NCBI GenBank assembly: GCA_934155625.1
Contig: CAKPHD010000050.1
Location: 1 to 7,662, forward strand
Direction: 5' to 3'
DNA from: an uncultured Clostridia bacterium
Lineage (GTDB): Bacteria; Bacillota; Clostridia; TANB77; CAG-508
DNA: 7,662 nucleotides
Of this stretch, positions 1 through 6,042 are shown one piece after another. Under the pieces are notes generated by a model. That model worked only from the letters and a program-made list of their open reading frames with translations, had not been told where the DNA came from and ran no database searches. The translations under genes were made by a program, and so were the position numbers. The number at the start of each line of letters is the position of its first letter. The stretch's first letter is position 1.

Positions 1-52
1 GTCAATATTTAGAATAAAATAACTTTTTATATGAAATAAAATGTTAAAAAAA

Positions 53-77
53 TTTCTTTAAGTAGCATACTTAAAGA
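53..77. repeat. Left 25-bp inverted repeat arm, itself palindromic
   Basis: This arm matches the reverse complement of 237-261 at 24 of 25 positions (by hand). It is also self-palindromic: CTTTAAGTA (56-64), centre GCA (65-67), TACTTAAAG (68-76). The pair flanks 159 bp upstream of the surface-protein gene. It can be read as 7-bp arms around a 7-bp asymmetric centre (TAGCATA here, TATGCTA in the partner), which is the geometry of a tyrosine-recombinase crossover site. Alternatives are a regulator operator or, on the minus strand, a weak stem followed by AAATTTTTTT that could end leftward transcription. Confidence 0.8.
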
Positions 78-94
78 TGTAATAATTCAATTTC

Positions 95-123
95 ATTATA
101 ACAATAAAAGTCTATTTTATCAA
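95..123 (-). promoter_or_regulatory. Leftward sigma-A promoter inside the inverted-repeat segment
   Basis: On the minus strand, TTGATA (118-123) is followed by a 17-bp spacer and a perfect TATAAT (95-100). Transcription would start near position 88 and run left through the 53-77 arm. No gene start with a ribosome binding site is visible on the minus strand between here and position 1, so the promoter has no obvious client in this orientation. Confidence 0.55.
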
Positions 124-144
124 CCTTTTTTCGACAATTATAAT
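116..144 (+). promoter_or_regulatory. Weak rightward promoter candidate
   Basis: A perfect -10 hexamer TATAAT (139-144) lies 17 bp after a poor -35 (TTTATC, 116-121, 3 of 6 consensus). It overlaps the -35 of the leftward promoter. In such AT-rich DNA a chance TATAAT is likely. If it is active, the surface-protein gene would be expressed in the present orientation too. Confidence 0.25.
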
Positions 145-231
145 AAAATATTTTTAATCAATTAAATTGCTATTTTTTATAAATTTTAAAATCGTGTATA
201 GCCTGGTAATACTAATCTTTATGCGTTTTTC

Positions 232-264
232 TTTTTTCTTTAAGTATGCTACTTGAAGAAAAAA
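232..264 (+). promoter_or_regulatory. Long hairpin in the mRNA leader, just before the ribosome binding site
   Basis: The 15-nt arm 232-246 (six T, then CTTTAAGTA) pairs with 250-264 (TACTTGAAG, then six A) across a 3-nt TGC loop, with one G-U wobble. It ends 4 nt before the AAGGAG ribosome binding site (269-274). It contains the right copy of the inverted repeat; the left copy lacks the flanking T/A tracts. It could stabilise the 5' end of the mRNA, modulate translation, or simply result from the repeat symmetry. Confidence 0.6.
237..261. repeat. Right 25-bp inverted repeat arm
   Basis: This is the partner of 53-77 and reads as its reverse complement except for one base (G at 255 instead of A). 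Its own palindrome is CTTTAAGTA (238-246), centre TGC, TACTTGAAG (250-258). The asymmetric centre is what fixes the relative orientation as inverted rather than direct. Confidence 0.8.
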
Positions 265-283
265 ATGGAAGGAGAACAAACAT

Positions 284-1795
284 ATGAGAAGAGCAAACAA
301 CAAAGTAGTTGGAGGAATAGTGTTACTAGCGATAATACTGGTAGCTGTGGGGTATGCTGCAATAACAAATGTAACATTAAATATAAATGGAACAGCAAAA
401 TCAGAAGCAAGCCAAACAAATTTTGTAGTAGAGTTTACTGGAACACCATCAACAGGTGGAAAAGGAACAACAACAGCAACAATAAATGAAAATAAGAAAA
501 CAGAAGGAACAATAGAAGTAGCAGGACTAACAGCCAAAGGAGATACAGCAACAGCAACATATACAGTAAAAAATAACAGCCAAGATTTATCTGCAGACTT
601 AACAGCAGAAGCGACAAGCTCAAATAGTGATTATTTCGAGGTAATAAGTAAATTAGATAAAACAACATTAAAAGATGGGGAAGAAACAACATTAACAGTT
701 ACAATAAAATTATTAAAAACGCCAATAGACGAAACAAAAGAAGATTTGACCTCTAACATAGGTGTAAGTATAACAGCAGAGCCAAAGCAACCAGGAGAAG
801 AAATAAACGGAGGTTCAACAACAGTATCAAGCAATAAAACAACAGCAGGAACATATTTACCAAAAGGATTTAAACAAGTAAACGGAACAAATTTGGATAA
901 TGGACTAACAATAGAAGATAGTACAGGAAACCAATATGTATGGGTAGAAGTACCAAAAACAGATGAAGTATATCCAACAGCAGGACTAAATATAACAGAA
1001 TTTACTGAAAATGAATATACAGCAATAGAAACAGATTTACATAAATATACAAGTGATTATAAAGAATCAGGACGTGAAGATAAATATTACTCAGATGAGG
1101 CAACGGGATTAACAAGCGAAGAATATTATAACCTAAAGAAAAAAATGTTAAAAAGCATATATCAAAATGGTGGATTTTATGTTGGAAAATATGAAACAGG
1201 AATAGAAGATGCGCCAAAAACAGCTGGTGATGCCAATACTGCACCAACAGAAACACCAGTAATAAAACAAAATGCATATCCATATGACTATGTAACATGT
1301 AGTCAAGCACAAACATTAGCAAGTAATATGGAATCAGGAAAATATACAAGTAGTTTAATGTTTGGAGTGCAATGGGATTTAGTATTAAAATATTTAGAAA
1401 ATAAAGGAACTGCTCAAGCAGATTTAAAGAGTAATAGTGTAACATGGGGAAATTATAATAATAATTTATGGAATATAACAAATAAAAATTCAAAATATGG
1501 GATATATACTAGTAGTATAAAATGGACAAGCGGAGAGTATGGAACAAAAACTTCAAACTTGAGCATATTATTATCAACAGGAGCAAACGATACATTTAGT
1601 AAACAAGGAATATATGATTTGGCTGGAAACGTATGGGAGTGGACTTTAGAATATAGTTCTGTTACAAGTAGTCCTTGTGGCGTTCGAGGAGGCAGTTTTA
1701 ATAACGACGGCAGCAATGTTTCAGCATCTCGTCACAATTACTTCAATACGAGCTTTTGTAACGTCAGCGTTGGCTTTAGGGCTTCGCTTTTTTAA
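284..1795 (+). CDS. Secreted surface protein with C-terminal FGE/C-type-lectin-fold domain; probable DGR target
   Basis: The product has 503 residues. The start is supported by AAGGAG 9 nt upstream. A short basic N-terminus (RRANNK) precedes a hydrophobic segment at residues 8-27 containing GYAA, a plausible signal-peptidase site, so export or membrane anchoring is likely. Residues ~28-165 are Thr/Ser/Ala-rich, probably beta-structured, and recall SipW/TasA-type or Ig-like stalks. A linker (~166-190) leads to a domain with hallmarks of the SUMF1/FGE-sulfatase (C-type lectin) fold: GGFYVGKYE, GNVWEW (448-453), RGGSF (468-472) and terminal VGFR (496-499). In secreted proteins this fold usually serves as a binding scaffold, not an enzyme. 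The last ~39 residues look like a DGR variable region. The gene has its own terminator, so it is probably monocistronic. Fold and export are fairly sure; the ligand is unknown. Confidence 0.85.
   Translation: MRRANNKVVGGIVLLAIILVAVGYAAITNVTLNINGTAKSEASQTNFVVEFTGTPSTGGKGTTTATINENKKTEGTIEVAGLTAKGDTATATYTVKNNSQDLSADLTAEATSSNSDYFEVISKLDKTTLKDGEETTLTVTIKLLKTPIDETKEDLTSNIGVSITAEPKQPGEEINGGSTTVSSNKTTAGTYLPKGFKQVNGTNLDNGLTIEDSTGNQYVWVEVPKTDEVYPTAGLNITEFTENEYTAIETDLHKYTSDYKESGREDKYYSDEATGLTSEEYYNLKKKMLKSIYQNGGFYVGKYETGIEDAPKTAGDANTAPTETPVIKQNAYPYDYVTCSQAQTLASNMESGKYTSSLMFGVQWDLVLKYLENKGTAQADLKSNSVTWGNYNNNLWNITNKNSKYGIYTSSIKWTSGEYGTKTSNLSILLSTGANDTFSKQGIYDLAGNVWEWTLEYSSVTSSPCGVRGGSFNNDGSNVSASRHNYFNTSFCNVSVGFRASLF
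1679..1795 (+). other. Putative DGR variable region (VR) at the 3' end of the lectin-fold gene
   Basis: From the codon after C465 to the stop, composition changes sharply: about 44% G+C by hand count, with GGC, GAC, AGC, CAC, TTC, GTC and CGT codons that the rest of the gene rarely uses. Between RGGSF and VGFR most codons end in C or T (AAT AAC GAC GGC AGC AAT GTT, then TCT CGT CAC AAT TAC TTC AAT). This is the pattern left when AAY template codons are mutated at adenines in their first two positions, the mechanism of DGR reverse transcriptases. The invariant 3' end (GGCTTTAGGGCTTCGC) is where the GC-rich IMH site would lie. No template repeat or RT is in the window, so it would act in trans. 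Confidence 0.7.
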
Positions 1796-1808
1796 GAAAA
1801 ATATAGGC

Positions 1809-1839
1809 AGAGAGTGGATAGATACTACTCTCTTTTTTT
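1809..1839 (+). terminator. Rho-independent terminator after the lectin-fold gene
   Basis: A 9-bp stem, AGAGAGTGG (1809-1817) with CTACTCTCT (1825-1833), has one G-U pair and a 7-nt loop and is followed by a run of T to 1839. It starts 13 nt after the stop codon. A hairpin just 3' of the variable region is also a known aid to target recognition in the Bordetella phage DGR, so it may serve both roles. Confidence 0.85.
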
Positions 1840-1949
1840 ATTATCAAAATAAAAAAATTTTATGAATTTTTTTAGTACAAGCAACATATAATATATAAGA
1901 CCAAGATTTACCAAGGCTTACGGAAATTGGCAACACAAAAACAAAAAAT
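1840..1949. other. Noncoding spacer with no recognised feature
   Basis: These 110 bp lie between the terminator and the next promoter. The part around 1900-1933 is slightly less AT-rich and holds a weak CCAA/TTGG pairing. I see no riboswitch consensus, gene or repeat in it, and the promoter lies downstream, so it would not be in the next gene's main transcript. Confidence 0.5.
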
Positions 1950-1978
1950 TTGACAAAATAATATAAAACGTGTATAAT
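1950..1978 (+). promoter_or_regulatory. Consensus sigma-A promoter of the 3D-domain gene
   Basis: Perfect -35 TTGACA (1950-1955), 17-bp spacer, and perfect -10 TATAAT (1973-1978). The transcript should start near 1985, leaving a leader of only about 20 nt. This rules out the in-frame ATG at 1983 as the usual start. Such a promoter should be strong. Confidence 0.9.
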
Positions 1979-2003
1979 AAGAATGTCGTCAAAAGGAGGA
2001 AAA

Positions 2004-2966
2004 ATGATTTTTATGGATAAAAAAGATGAAGCATCTATCTCTATCATGAAGATTATTGGTATTAGTTTGATAATAATTTTAGTATTTGGAGTAACCGTAA
2101 TGGCTACGGAAATAGACATTAGAAGTGTACAAATAACAATGGCAAATGGATATACAATGACAGTAGTCACAACAAAAACAAATGTAGAAGAAATATTAGA
2201 AGACAATAATATAGTAGTAGAAGATGATGAAAGAGTAACACCAAGCTTAGATGATGAAATAACAGACAGTAACAAAATAGTAATAACAAACAAATCAGAA
2301 CAAGAAGTGCAAATAGCAAAATTATCAGAAAGTGGAGTAGAAACATCATTAGACGAAATATTAAAAAGTTATTCACCAATAATCGAAAAAATAGTAGTAG
2401 AACAAGAAACAATACCATACGAAACAATTACAAAAGACGCATCACAAGGTTCAGAAGACACAAAAAACAAAGTAATACAACAAGGAGAAGACGGAATAAA
2501 AGAAATAACATATAAAGTAAAATATCAAAACGAAGAAGAAATTGAAAAAACAAAACTATCAGAAACAGTAGTAAAAGAACCAGTAAACAAAATAGTTCAA
2601 GTACAAAGAAATATTACATCAAGATCTGGTAGCACAGTAGCAAAAACAGCTACAAATACTGCAAGTGCAAGTACAGCAACAGGCCCAACAAAAATATTTA
2701 AAGTAACAGCATATTGTTCATGTGCAAAATGTTGTGGAAAAGTTACGGGAAGAACAGCATCAGGTTCACATGCGGTTGCTGGAAAAACAGTAGCAGCATC
2801 AGGACAATTTGCATTTGGAACAAAATTAAATATAAATGGTCAAGAATATACTGTAGAAGATAGAGGCGGAGCAATCCAAGGAAATAGAATAGATATATAT
2901 ATGAATTCACATGCAGAAGCAGTGGCATGGGGAGTAAAATATTTACCTGTTCAAGTAGTAGAATAA
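2004..2966 (+). CDS. Membrane-anchored DUF348/G5/3D-domain protein, predicted peptidoglycan-active (YabE/Rpf-like)
   Basis: The product has 320 residues from ATG 2004, chosen because GGAGG (1995-1999) lies just before it and transcription starts near 1985; ATG 2013 is the alternative. Residues ~12-34 form one membrane segment or signal anchor. Residues ~39-95 resemble the DUF348 ubiquitin-like domain of YabE-type proteins. Residues ~126-205 resemble a G5 domain (KIVVEQETIPYETI and KEPVNKIVQVQ edges). A Ser/Thr/Ala linker follows, then a 3D domain (~230-320) with TAYCSCAKCCGK, VEDRGGAIQGNRID and a WG near the end. In this family paired Asp residues mark an MltA/Rpf-like fold that cleaves glycan strands. 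D286 and D297 are present, but the position normally filled by the first Asp reads VAASGQ (263-268). The gene is probably monocistronic and extracytoplasmic. The domain call is firm; the substrate is inferred. Confidence 0.88.
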   Translation: MIFMDKKDEASISIMKIIGISLIIILVFGVTVMATEIDIRSVQITMANGYTMTVVTTKTNVEEILEDNNIVVEDDERVTPSLDDEITDSNKIVITNKSEQEVQIAKLSESGVETSLDEILKSYSPIIEKIVVEQETIPYETITKDASQGSEDTKNKVIQQGEDGIKEITYKVKYQNEEEIEKTKLSETVVKEPVNKIVQVQRNITSRSGSTVAKTATNTASASTATGPTKIFKVTAYCSCAKCCGKVTGRTASGSHAVAGKTVAASGQFAFGTKLNINGQEYTVEDRGGAIQGNRIDIYMNSHAEAVAWGVKYLPVQVVE

Positions 2967-2975
2967 AAAATAATT

Positions 2976-3021
2976 AAAACTGGGGGAAAAAGCAAAATTT
3001 TTTCTCAGTTTTTTCTTTTTT
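2976..3021 (+). terminator. Rho-independent terminator after the 3D-domain gene
   Basis: AAAACTG (2976-2982) pairs with CAGTTTT (3006-3012). An inner GAAAAA/TTTTTC helix adds length, with extra G residues bulged on the left side. A T-rich tail follows to 3021. It starts 9 nt after the stop codon and separates this gene from the lepA unit. Confidence 0.8.
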
Positions 3022-3042
3022 AATTATAATGTATATTTATGC

Positions 3043-3197
3043 TATATGCGAATTAATAATATATTGTTTTGCAATACCGCGCAAGCGACTAAATGAGCAA
3101 AGCGAATGCGATATGGAGCAATCTACATACAATTATCTTCAATATGGAGATTGCGACAGCAAGGTATAAAAAACAATATATTATTAATTCGCATATA
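3043..3197. mobile_element. 155-bp MITE-like element with perfect 28-bp terminal inverted repeats
   Basis: Arm 3043-3070 (begins TATATGCGAATTAATAAT) is the exact reverse complement of 3170-3197. The pairing resumes with ATACC (3074-3078) and GGTAT (3163-3167) after a small internal loop. The core holds a nested inverted repeat, GCAATCT (3118-3124) with AGATTGC (3148-3154), and a direct repeat ATATGGAG (3111-3118, 3142-3149). It has no ORF. The core is richer in GC (for example CCGCGCAAGCG) than its surroundings. It sits between a terminator and the lepA promoter. Ends in TATA would fit TA target duplication, as for IS630/Tc1-type MITEs, but the palindromic end hides the exact boundary. A stable cruciform or a structured RNA are alternatives. 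Confidence 0.6.
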
Positions 3198-3254
3198 ATA
3201 AAAATGTTAATAAAATATAAAATGCAAAAAAAATGTAAAAATTTATAAAAAGTA

Positions 3255-3283
3255 ATGAAAAAAAATAAGAAACATGGTATAAT
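3255..3283 (+). promoter_or_regulatory. Promoter of the lepA-rlmB unit
   Basis: Extended -10 TGGTATAAT (TG at 3275-3276, TATAAT at 3278-3283) with a moderate -35 ATGAAA (3255-3260, 4 of 6) at 17-bp spacing. Predicted start near 3290 gives a leader of about 32 nt that excludes the upstream palindromic element. Confidence 0.75.
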
Positions 3284-3321
3284 ATAATAGCCAAGAAATA
3301 TGAGAAAAAACAGGAGGAAGC

Positions 3322-5127
3322 ATGAATCAAAAAAATATAAGAAATTTTAGTATAATCGCACACATAGATCATGGAAAATCAACATTAGCTGATAGACTAA
3401 TAGAAAAAACTGGAGTTCTATCACAAAGAGAAATGGAAGAACAAGTTTTAGACAATATGGAAATAGAACGTGAAAGAGGAATAACAATAAAATCTCAAGC
3501 AGTGCGAATGAAATACAAAGCTAAAGATGGACAAGAATACACATTTAACTTAATAGACACACCAGGGCACGTAGACTTCAATTACGAAGTATCAAGAAGT
3601 TTAGCAGCATGTGATGGAGCAATATTAGTAGTAGATGCAAGCCAAGGTGTAGAAGCACAAACATTAGCAAATGTATATTTAGCAATAGAAAATGATTTGG
3701 AAATATTGCCAGTAATAAATAAAATAGATTTGCCAAATGCAAGACCAGACGAAGTAAAACAAGAAATAGAAGATATAATAGGAATACCAGCAATGGATGC
3801 ACCATGTATATCAGCAAAATCAGGACTAAATGTAGAAGAAGTACTAGAAAGAATAGTAACAGACTTGCCAGCACCCAAAGGGGACGAAAATGCTAAAACA
3901 AAATGCTTAATATTTGATTCATATTATGATAATTACAAAGGTGCAGTAGCATATGTAAGAGTAGTAGACGGAAAAGTAAAAGTCGGAGACGAAATAAAAC
4001 TAATGGCAACAGGAAAAACATTTACTGTAGTAGAAGTAGGATATTTTGCACCAGGGCAATATATGCCAGTAAAAGAAATACAAGCAGGAGAAGTTGGATA
4101 TATTGCAGCAAGTATAAAGAGTTTAACAGACATACATGTTGGAGATACAATAACAATAAAAGAAAATCCAGCAGAACAACCATTACCAGGATATAAAAAA
4201 GTAACACCAATGGTATATTGTGGGCTATATCCAATAGATGGAAGTGAATACGAAAATTTAAAAGTAGCATTAGAAAAACTAAAATTAAATGATGCAGCAT
4301 TAGAATATGAGCCAGAAACATCAGCAGCATTAGGATTTGGATTTAGATGTGGATTTTTAGGATTATTACATCTAGAAATAATCGAAGAAAGGCTAGATAG
4401 AGAATTTGACTTAGGACTAATAACCACAGCACCATCAGTAATATACAAAGTTCATAAAACGTCAGGAGAAATATTAGATGTTTATAATCCTGCAGATTTA
4501 CCACCACAAGTAGAAATATCATATATGGAAGAACCAATAGTTACAGCAAATATAATGACACCAAAAGAATATGTAGGAAACATAATGGAAATATGTCAAA
4601 ATCGTAGAGGAACATTTATAGATATGAAATATCTTGATGAAAATAGAGTAACAATTATATATGACATACCATTAAACGAAATAATATATGACTTTTTCGA
4701 TACATTAAAATCAAAAACAAAAGGATATGCATCATTTGATTACGAATTTAAAGAATATAGAGAATCAAAACTAGTAAAATTAGACATACATGTAAATGGA
4801 GAGCCAGTAGATGCACTATCATTTATAGTATTTAAAGACAATGCATATGCAAGAGGCAAAAAAATGGTAGAAAAACTAAAAGAAGTAATACCAAGACAAT
4901 TATTTGCAATACCATTACAAGCAGTTGTAGGAGGAACAATAATTGCAAGAGAAACAATCTCAGCAATGAGAAAAGATGTATTAGCAAAATGTTATGGTGG
5001 AGATATAACAAGAAAAAAGAAATTGCTTGAAAAACAAAAAAGAGGAAAAAAGAGAATGAGACAAATAGGAAATGTAGAAATGCCACAAGAAGCATTTTTA
5101 TCAGTACTAAAATTAGATGATGAGTAA
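3322..5127 (+). CDS. lepA: Elongation factor 4 (LepA), translational GTPase
   Basis: The product has 601 residues, the normal LepA length. AGGAGG (3312-3317) sits 4 nt before the ATG. GTPase motifs are complete: AHIDHGKST (13-21), RGIT (52-55), DTPGH (79-83), NKID (133-136) and a SAK motif. Beta-barrel domain II and the EF-G-like domains III and V follow. The LepA-specific C-terminal domain is recognised from AYARGKKMVEKLKEVIPRQL and the ending GNVEMPQEAFLSVLKLDDE. It lacks EF-G domain IV, as expected. LepA binds the ribosome, promotes back-translocation of stalled complexes and helps 30S biogenesis and initiation; it is cytoplasmic with a membrane-stored pool. The next gene begins 13 nt after the stop. 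Codon use is strongly A-ending, like its neighbours. Confidence 0.98.
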   Translation: MNQKNIRNFSIIAHIDHGKSTLADRLIEKTGVLSQREMEEQVLDNMEIERERGITIKSQAVRMKYKAKDGQEYTFNLIDTPGHVDFNYEVSRSLAACDGAILVVDASQGVEAQTLANVYLAIENDLEILPVINKIDLPNARPDEVKQEIEDIIGIPAMDAPCISAKSGLNVEEVLERIVTDLPAPKGDENAKTKCLIFDSYYDNYKGAVAYVRVVDGKVKVGDEIKLMATGKTFTVVEVGYFAPGQYMPVKEIQAGEVGYIAASIKSLTDIHVGDTITIKENPAEQPLPGYKKVTPMVYCGLYPIDGSEYENLKVALEKLKLNDAALEYEPETSAALGFGFRCGFLGLLHLEIIEERLDREFDLGLITTAPSVIYKVHKTSGEILDVYNPADLPPQVEISYMEEPIVTANIMTPKEYVGNIMEICQNRRGTFIDMKYLDENRVTIIYDIPLNEIIYDFFDTLKSKTKGYASFDYEFKEYRESKLVKLDIHVNGEPVDALSFIVFKDNAYARGKKMVEKLKEVIPRQLFAIPLQAVVGGTIIARETISAMRKDVLAKCYGGDITRKKKLLEKQKRGKKRMRQIGNVEMPQEAFLSVLKLDDE

Positions 5128-5140
5128 GAAAGGGGAAAAA

Positions 5141-6013
5141 ATGAGAACTAATAGAGTAAATAGAAGAGAACATCAAAGAAGAAGTGGACAAGACAGAAGA
5201 CAACAAGCAGATAGAAGAAAAGTAGATAGAGAAACACCAGAAAGAAGACAAGAGGACAGAGAGGAAAAAAGATTTGATGACCAAATAGAAGGAAGAAACT
5301 CAGTACTAGAATTATTAGAAAGTGGAAAAGACATAAACAAAATCTATGTAACAAGAGGAGAAAGACATGGCTCAATAAACAAAATTCTAGGAATAGCAAA
5401 AGAAAGAAAAATAATAGTAGTAGAAAAAGATAAAAGACAAATGGACGAAATGGCGCAAGAAGAAAATTATCAAGGGGTAATTGCAATAGTACCACCATTT
5501 GAATATGTAGAAATTCAAGATATTCTACAAGAAGCAGTAGAAAGAAAAGAAGATCCATTTGTATTAATATTAGATGGAATAGAAGATCCACATAACTTAG
5601 GTTCTATCATAAGAACTGCAGAAACAGCAGGAATGCATGGAATAATAATTCCAAAAAGAAGAGCTGTATCAGTAAATAGTACTGTAAACAAAGCATCAGC
5701 AGGAGCTGTAGAACATATGAAAATTGCAAGAGTAACAAATATATCAGATGCAATAGAAGAACTAAAACAAGCAGGACTATGGATATGCGGGACAGATATA
5801 AATTCAGAAAAATACTATTACAATCAAGACTTAACAGGTCCACTTGGAATAGTAATAGGAAATGAAGGAAAAGGAATAAGTGCAAAAGTTAAAAAGAACT
5901 GTGACTTTAATGTAAAAATTCCAATGAAAGGAAAAGTAACATCATTAAATGCATCAGTATCAACAGGAATAATAGTATATGAATCAGTAAAACAAAGAAT
6001 ATCAAAAAAATAA
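5141..6013 (+). CDS. rlmB: 23S rRNA (guanosine 2'-O-)methyltransferase, TrmH/SpoU family (RlmB)
   Basis: The product has 290 residues from ATG 5141, which has AAAGGGG 5 nt upstream. The upstream in-frame ATGs at 5117/5120 overlap lepA and have no ribosome binding site. Residues 1-45 form an Arg/Asp/Gln-rich, low-complexity tail (QDRRQQADRRKVDRE), probably a disordered RNA-binding extension. Residues ~48-120 match the L30e-like substrate-binding domain (IEGRNSVLELL). The SPOUT knot domain carries motif 1 (DGIEDPHNLGSIIRTAETAG, 145-164), motif 2 (GIVIGNEGKGIS, 236-247) and motif 3 (IPMKGKVTSLNASVS, 260-274). E. coli RlmB methylates G2251 in the P-loop of 23S rRNA using S-adenosylmethionine. A related TrmH-type tRNA specificity cannot be fully excluded. 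It is probably co-transcribed with lepA. Confidence 0.92.
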   Translation: MRTNRVNRREHQRRSGQDRRQQADRRKVDRETPERRQEDREEKRFDDQIEGRNSVLELLESGKDINKIYVTRGERHGSINKILGIAKERKIIVVEKDKRQMDEMAQEENYQGVIAIVPPFEYVEIQDILQEAVERKEDPFVLILDGIEDPHNLGSIIRTAETAGMHGIIIPKRRAVSVNSTVNKASAGAVEHMKIARVTNISDAIEELKQAGLWICGTDINSEKYYYNQDLTGPLGIVIGNEGKGISAKVKKNCDFNVKIPMKGKVTSLNASVSTGIIVYESVKQRISKK

Positions 6014-6042
6014 AACCAATATGGAAATAAAGGAGACCAATT

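Larger units (their letters stand above)
78..236. other. Candidate invertible promoter segment
   Basis: This is 159 bp of noncoding DNA between two 25-bp arms in inverted orientation, directly upstream of a surface-protein gene. Its best promoter (95-123, minus strand) faces away from that gene. Inverting the segment would turn the promoter toward it, with a predicted leader of about 60 nt. The arms and the promoter are visible in the sequence. Inversion itself is inferred by analogy with phase-variable promoters of Bacteroides and Clostridioides difficile surface genes. No recombinase gene lies in the window, and the arms could instead be paired regulator sites. Confidence 0.4.

Noticed and set aside
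253..489. 78-codon + strand frame overlapping the start of the surface-protein gene
   Set aside because: It begins inside the leader hairpin, has no ribosome binding site, and overlaps a better-supported gene in another frame with low-complexity Lys/Asn content.
1677..1865. 62-codon + strand frame across the 3' end of the lectin gene and the terminator
   Set aside because: It runs through the terminator, has no ribosome binding site and shows no family resemblance. It exists because the variable region is less AT-rich.
1840..1949. Riboswitch upstream of the cell-wall gene (for example c-di-AMP type, common before such genes)
   Set aside because: No ydaO-type conserved blocks are seen, and the consensus promoter lies downstream of this stretch, leaving a leader of only ~20 nt.
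1983..2003. ATG at 1983 as start of the 3D-domain protein
   Set aside because: It sits at the predicted transcription start and would make the ribosome binding site coding; ATG 2004 fits better.
3079..3162. Self-cleaving ribozyme in the core of the 155-bp element
   Set aside because: The ACTAAATGAGC stretch hints at a hammerhead core, but CUGAUGA and the matching GAAA are absent, and no other ribozyme consensus fits.
3578..3878. Long minus-strand open frames opposite lepA and rlmB
   Set aside because: They are shadows produced by the strongly A-ending codon use of the + strand genes; their products are Leu/Phe/Ser-rich with no family features.
5117..5140. ATG at 5117 as start of rlmB, overlapping lepA
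   Set aside because: No ribosome binding site precedes it, while AAAGGGG sits correctly before ATG 5141. The 8 extra residues add nothing conserved.
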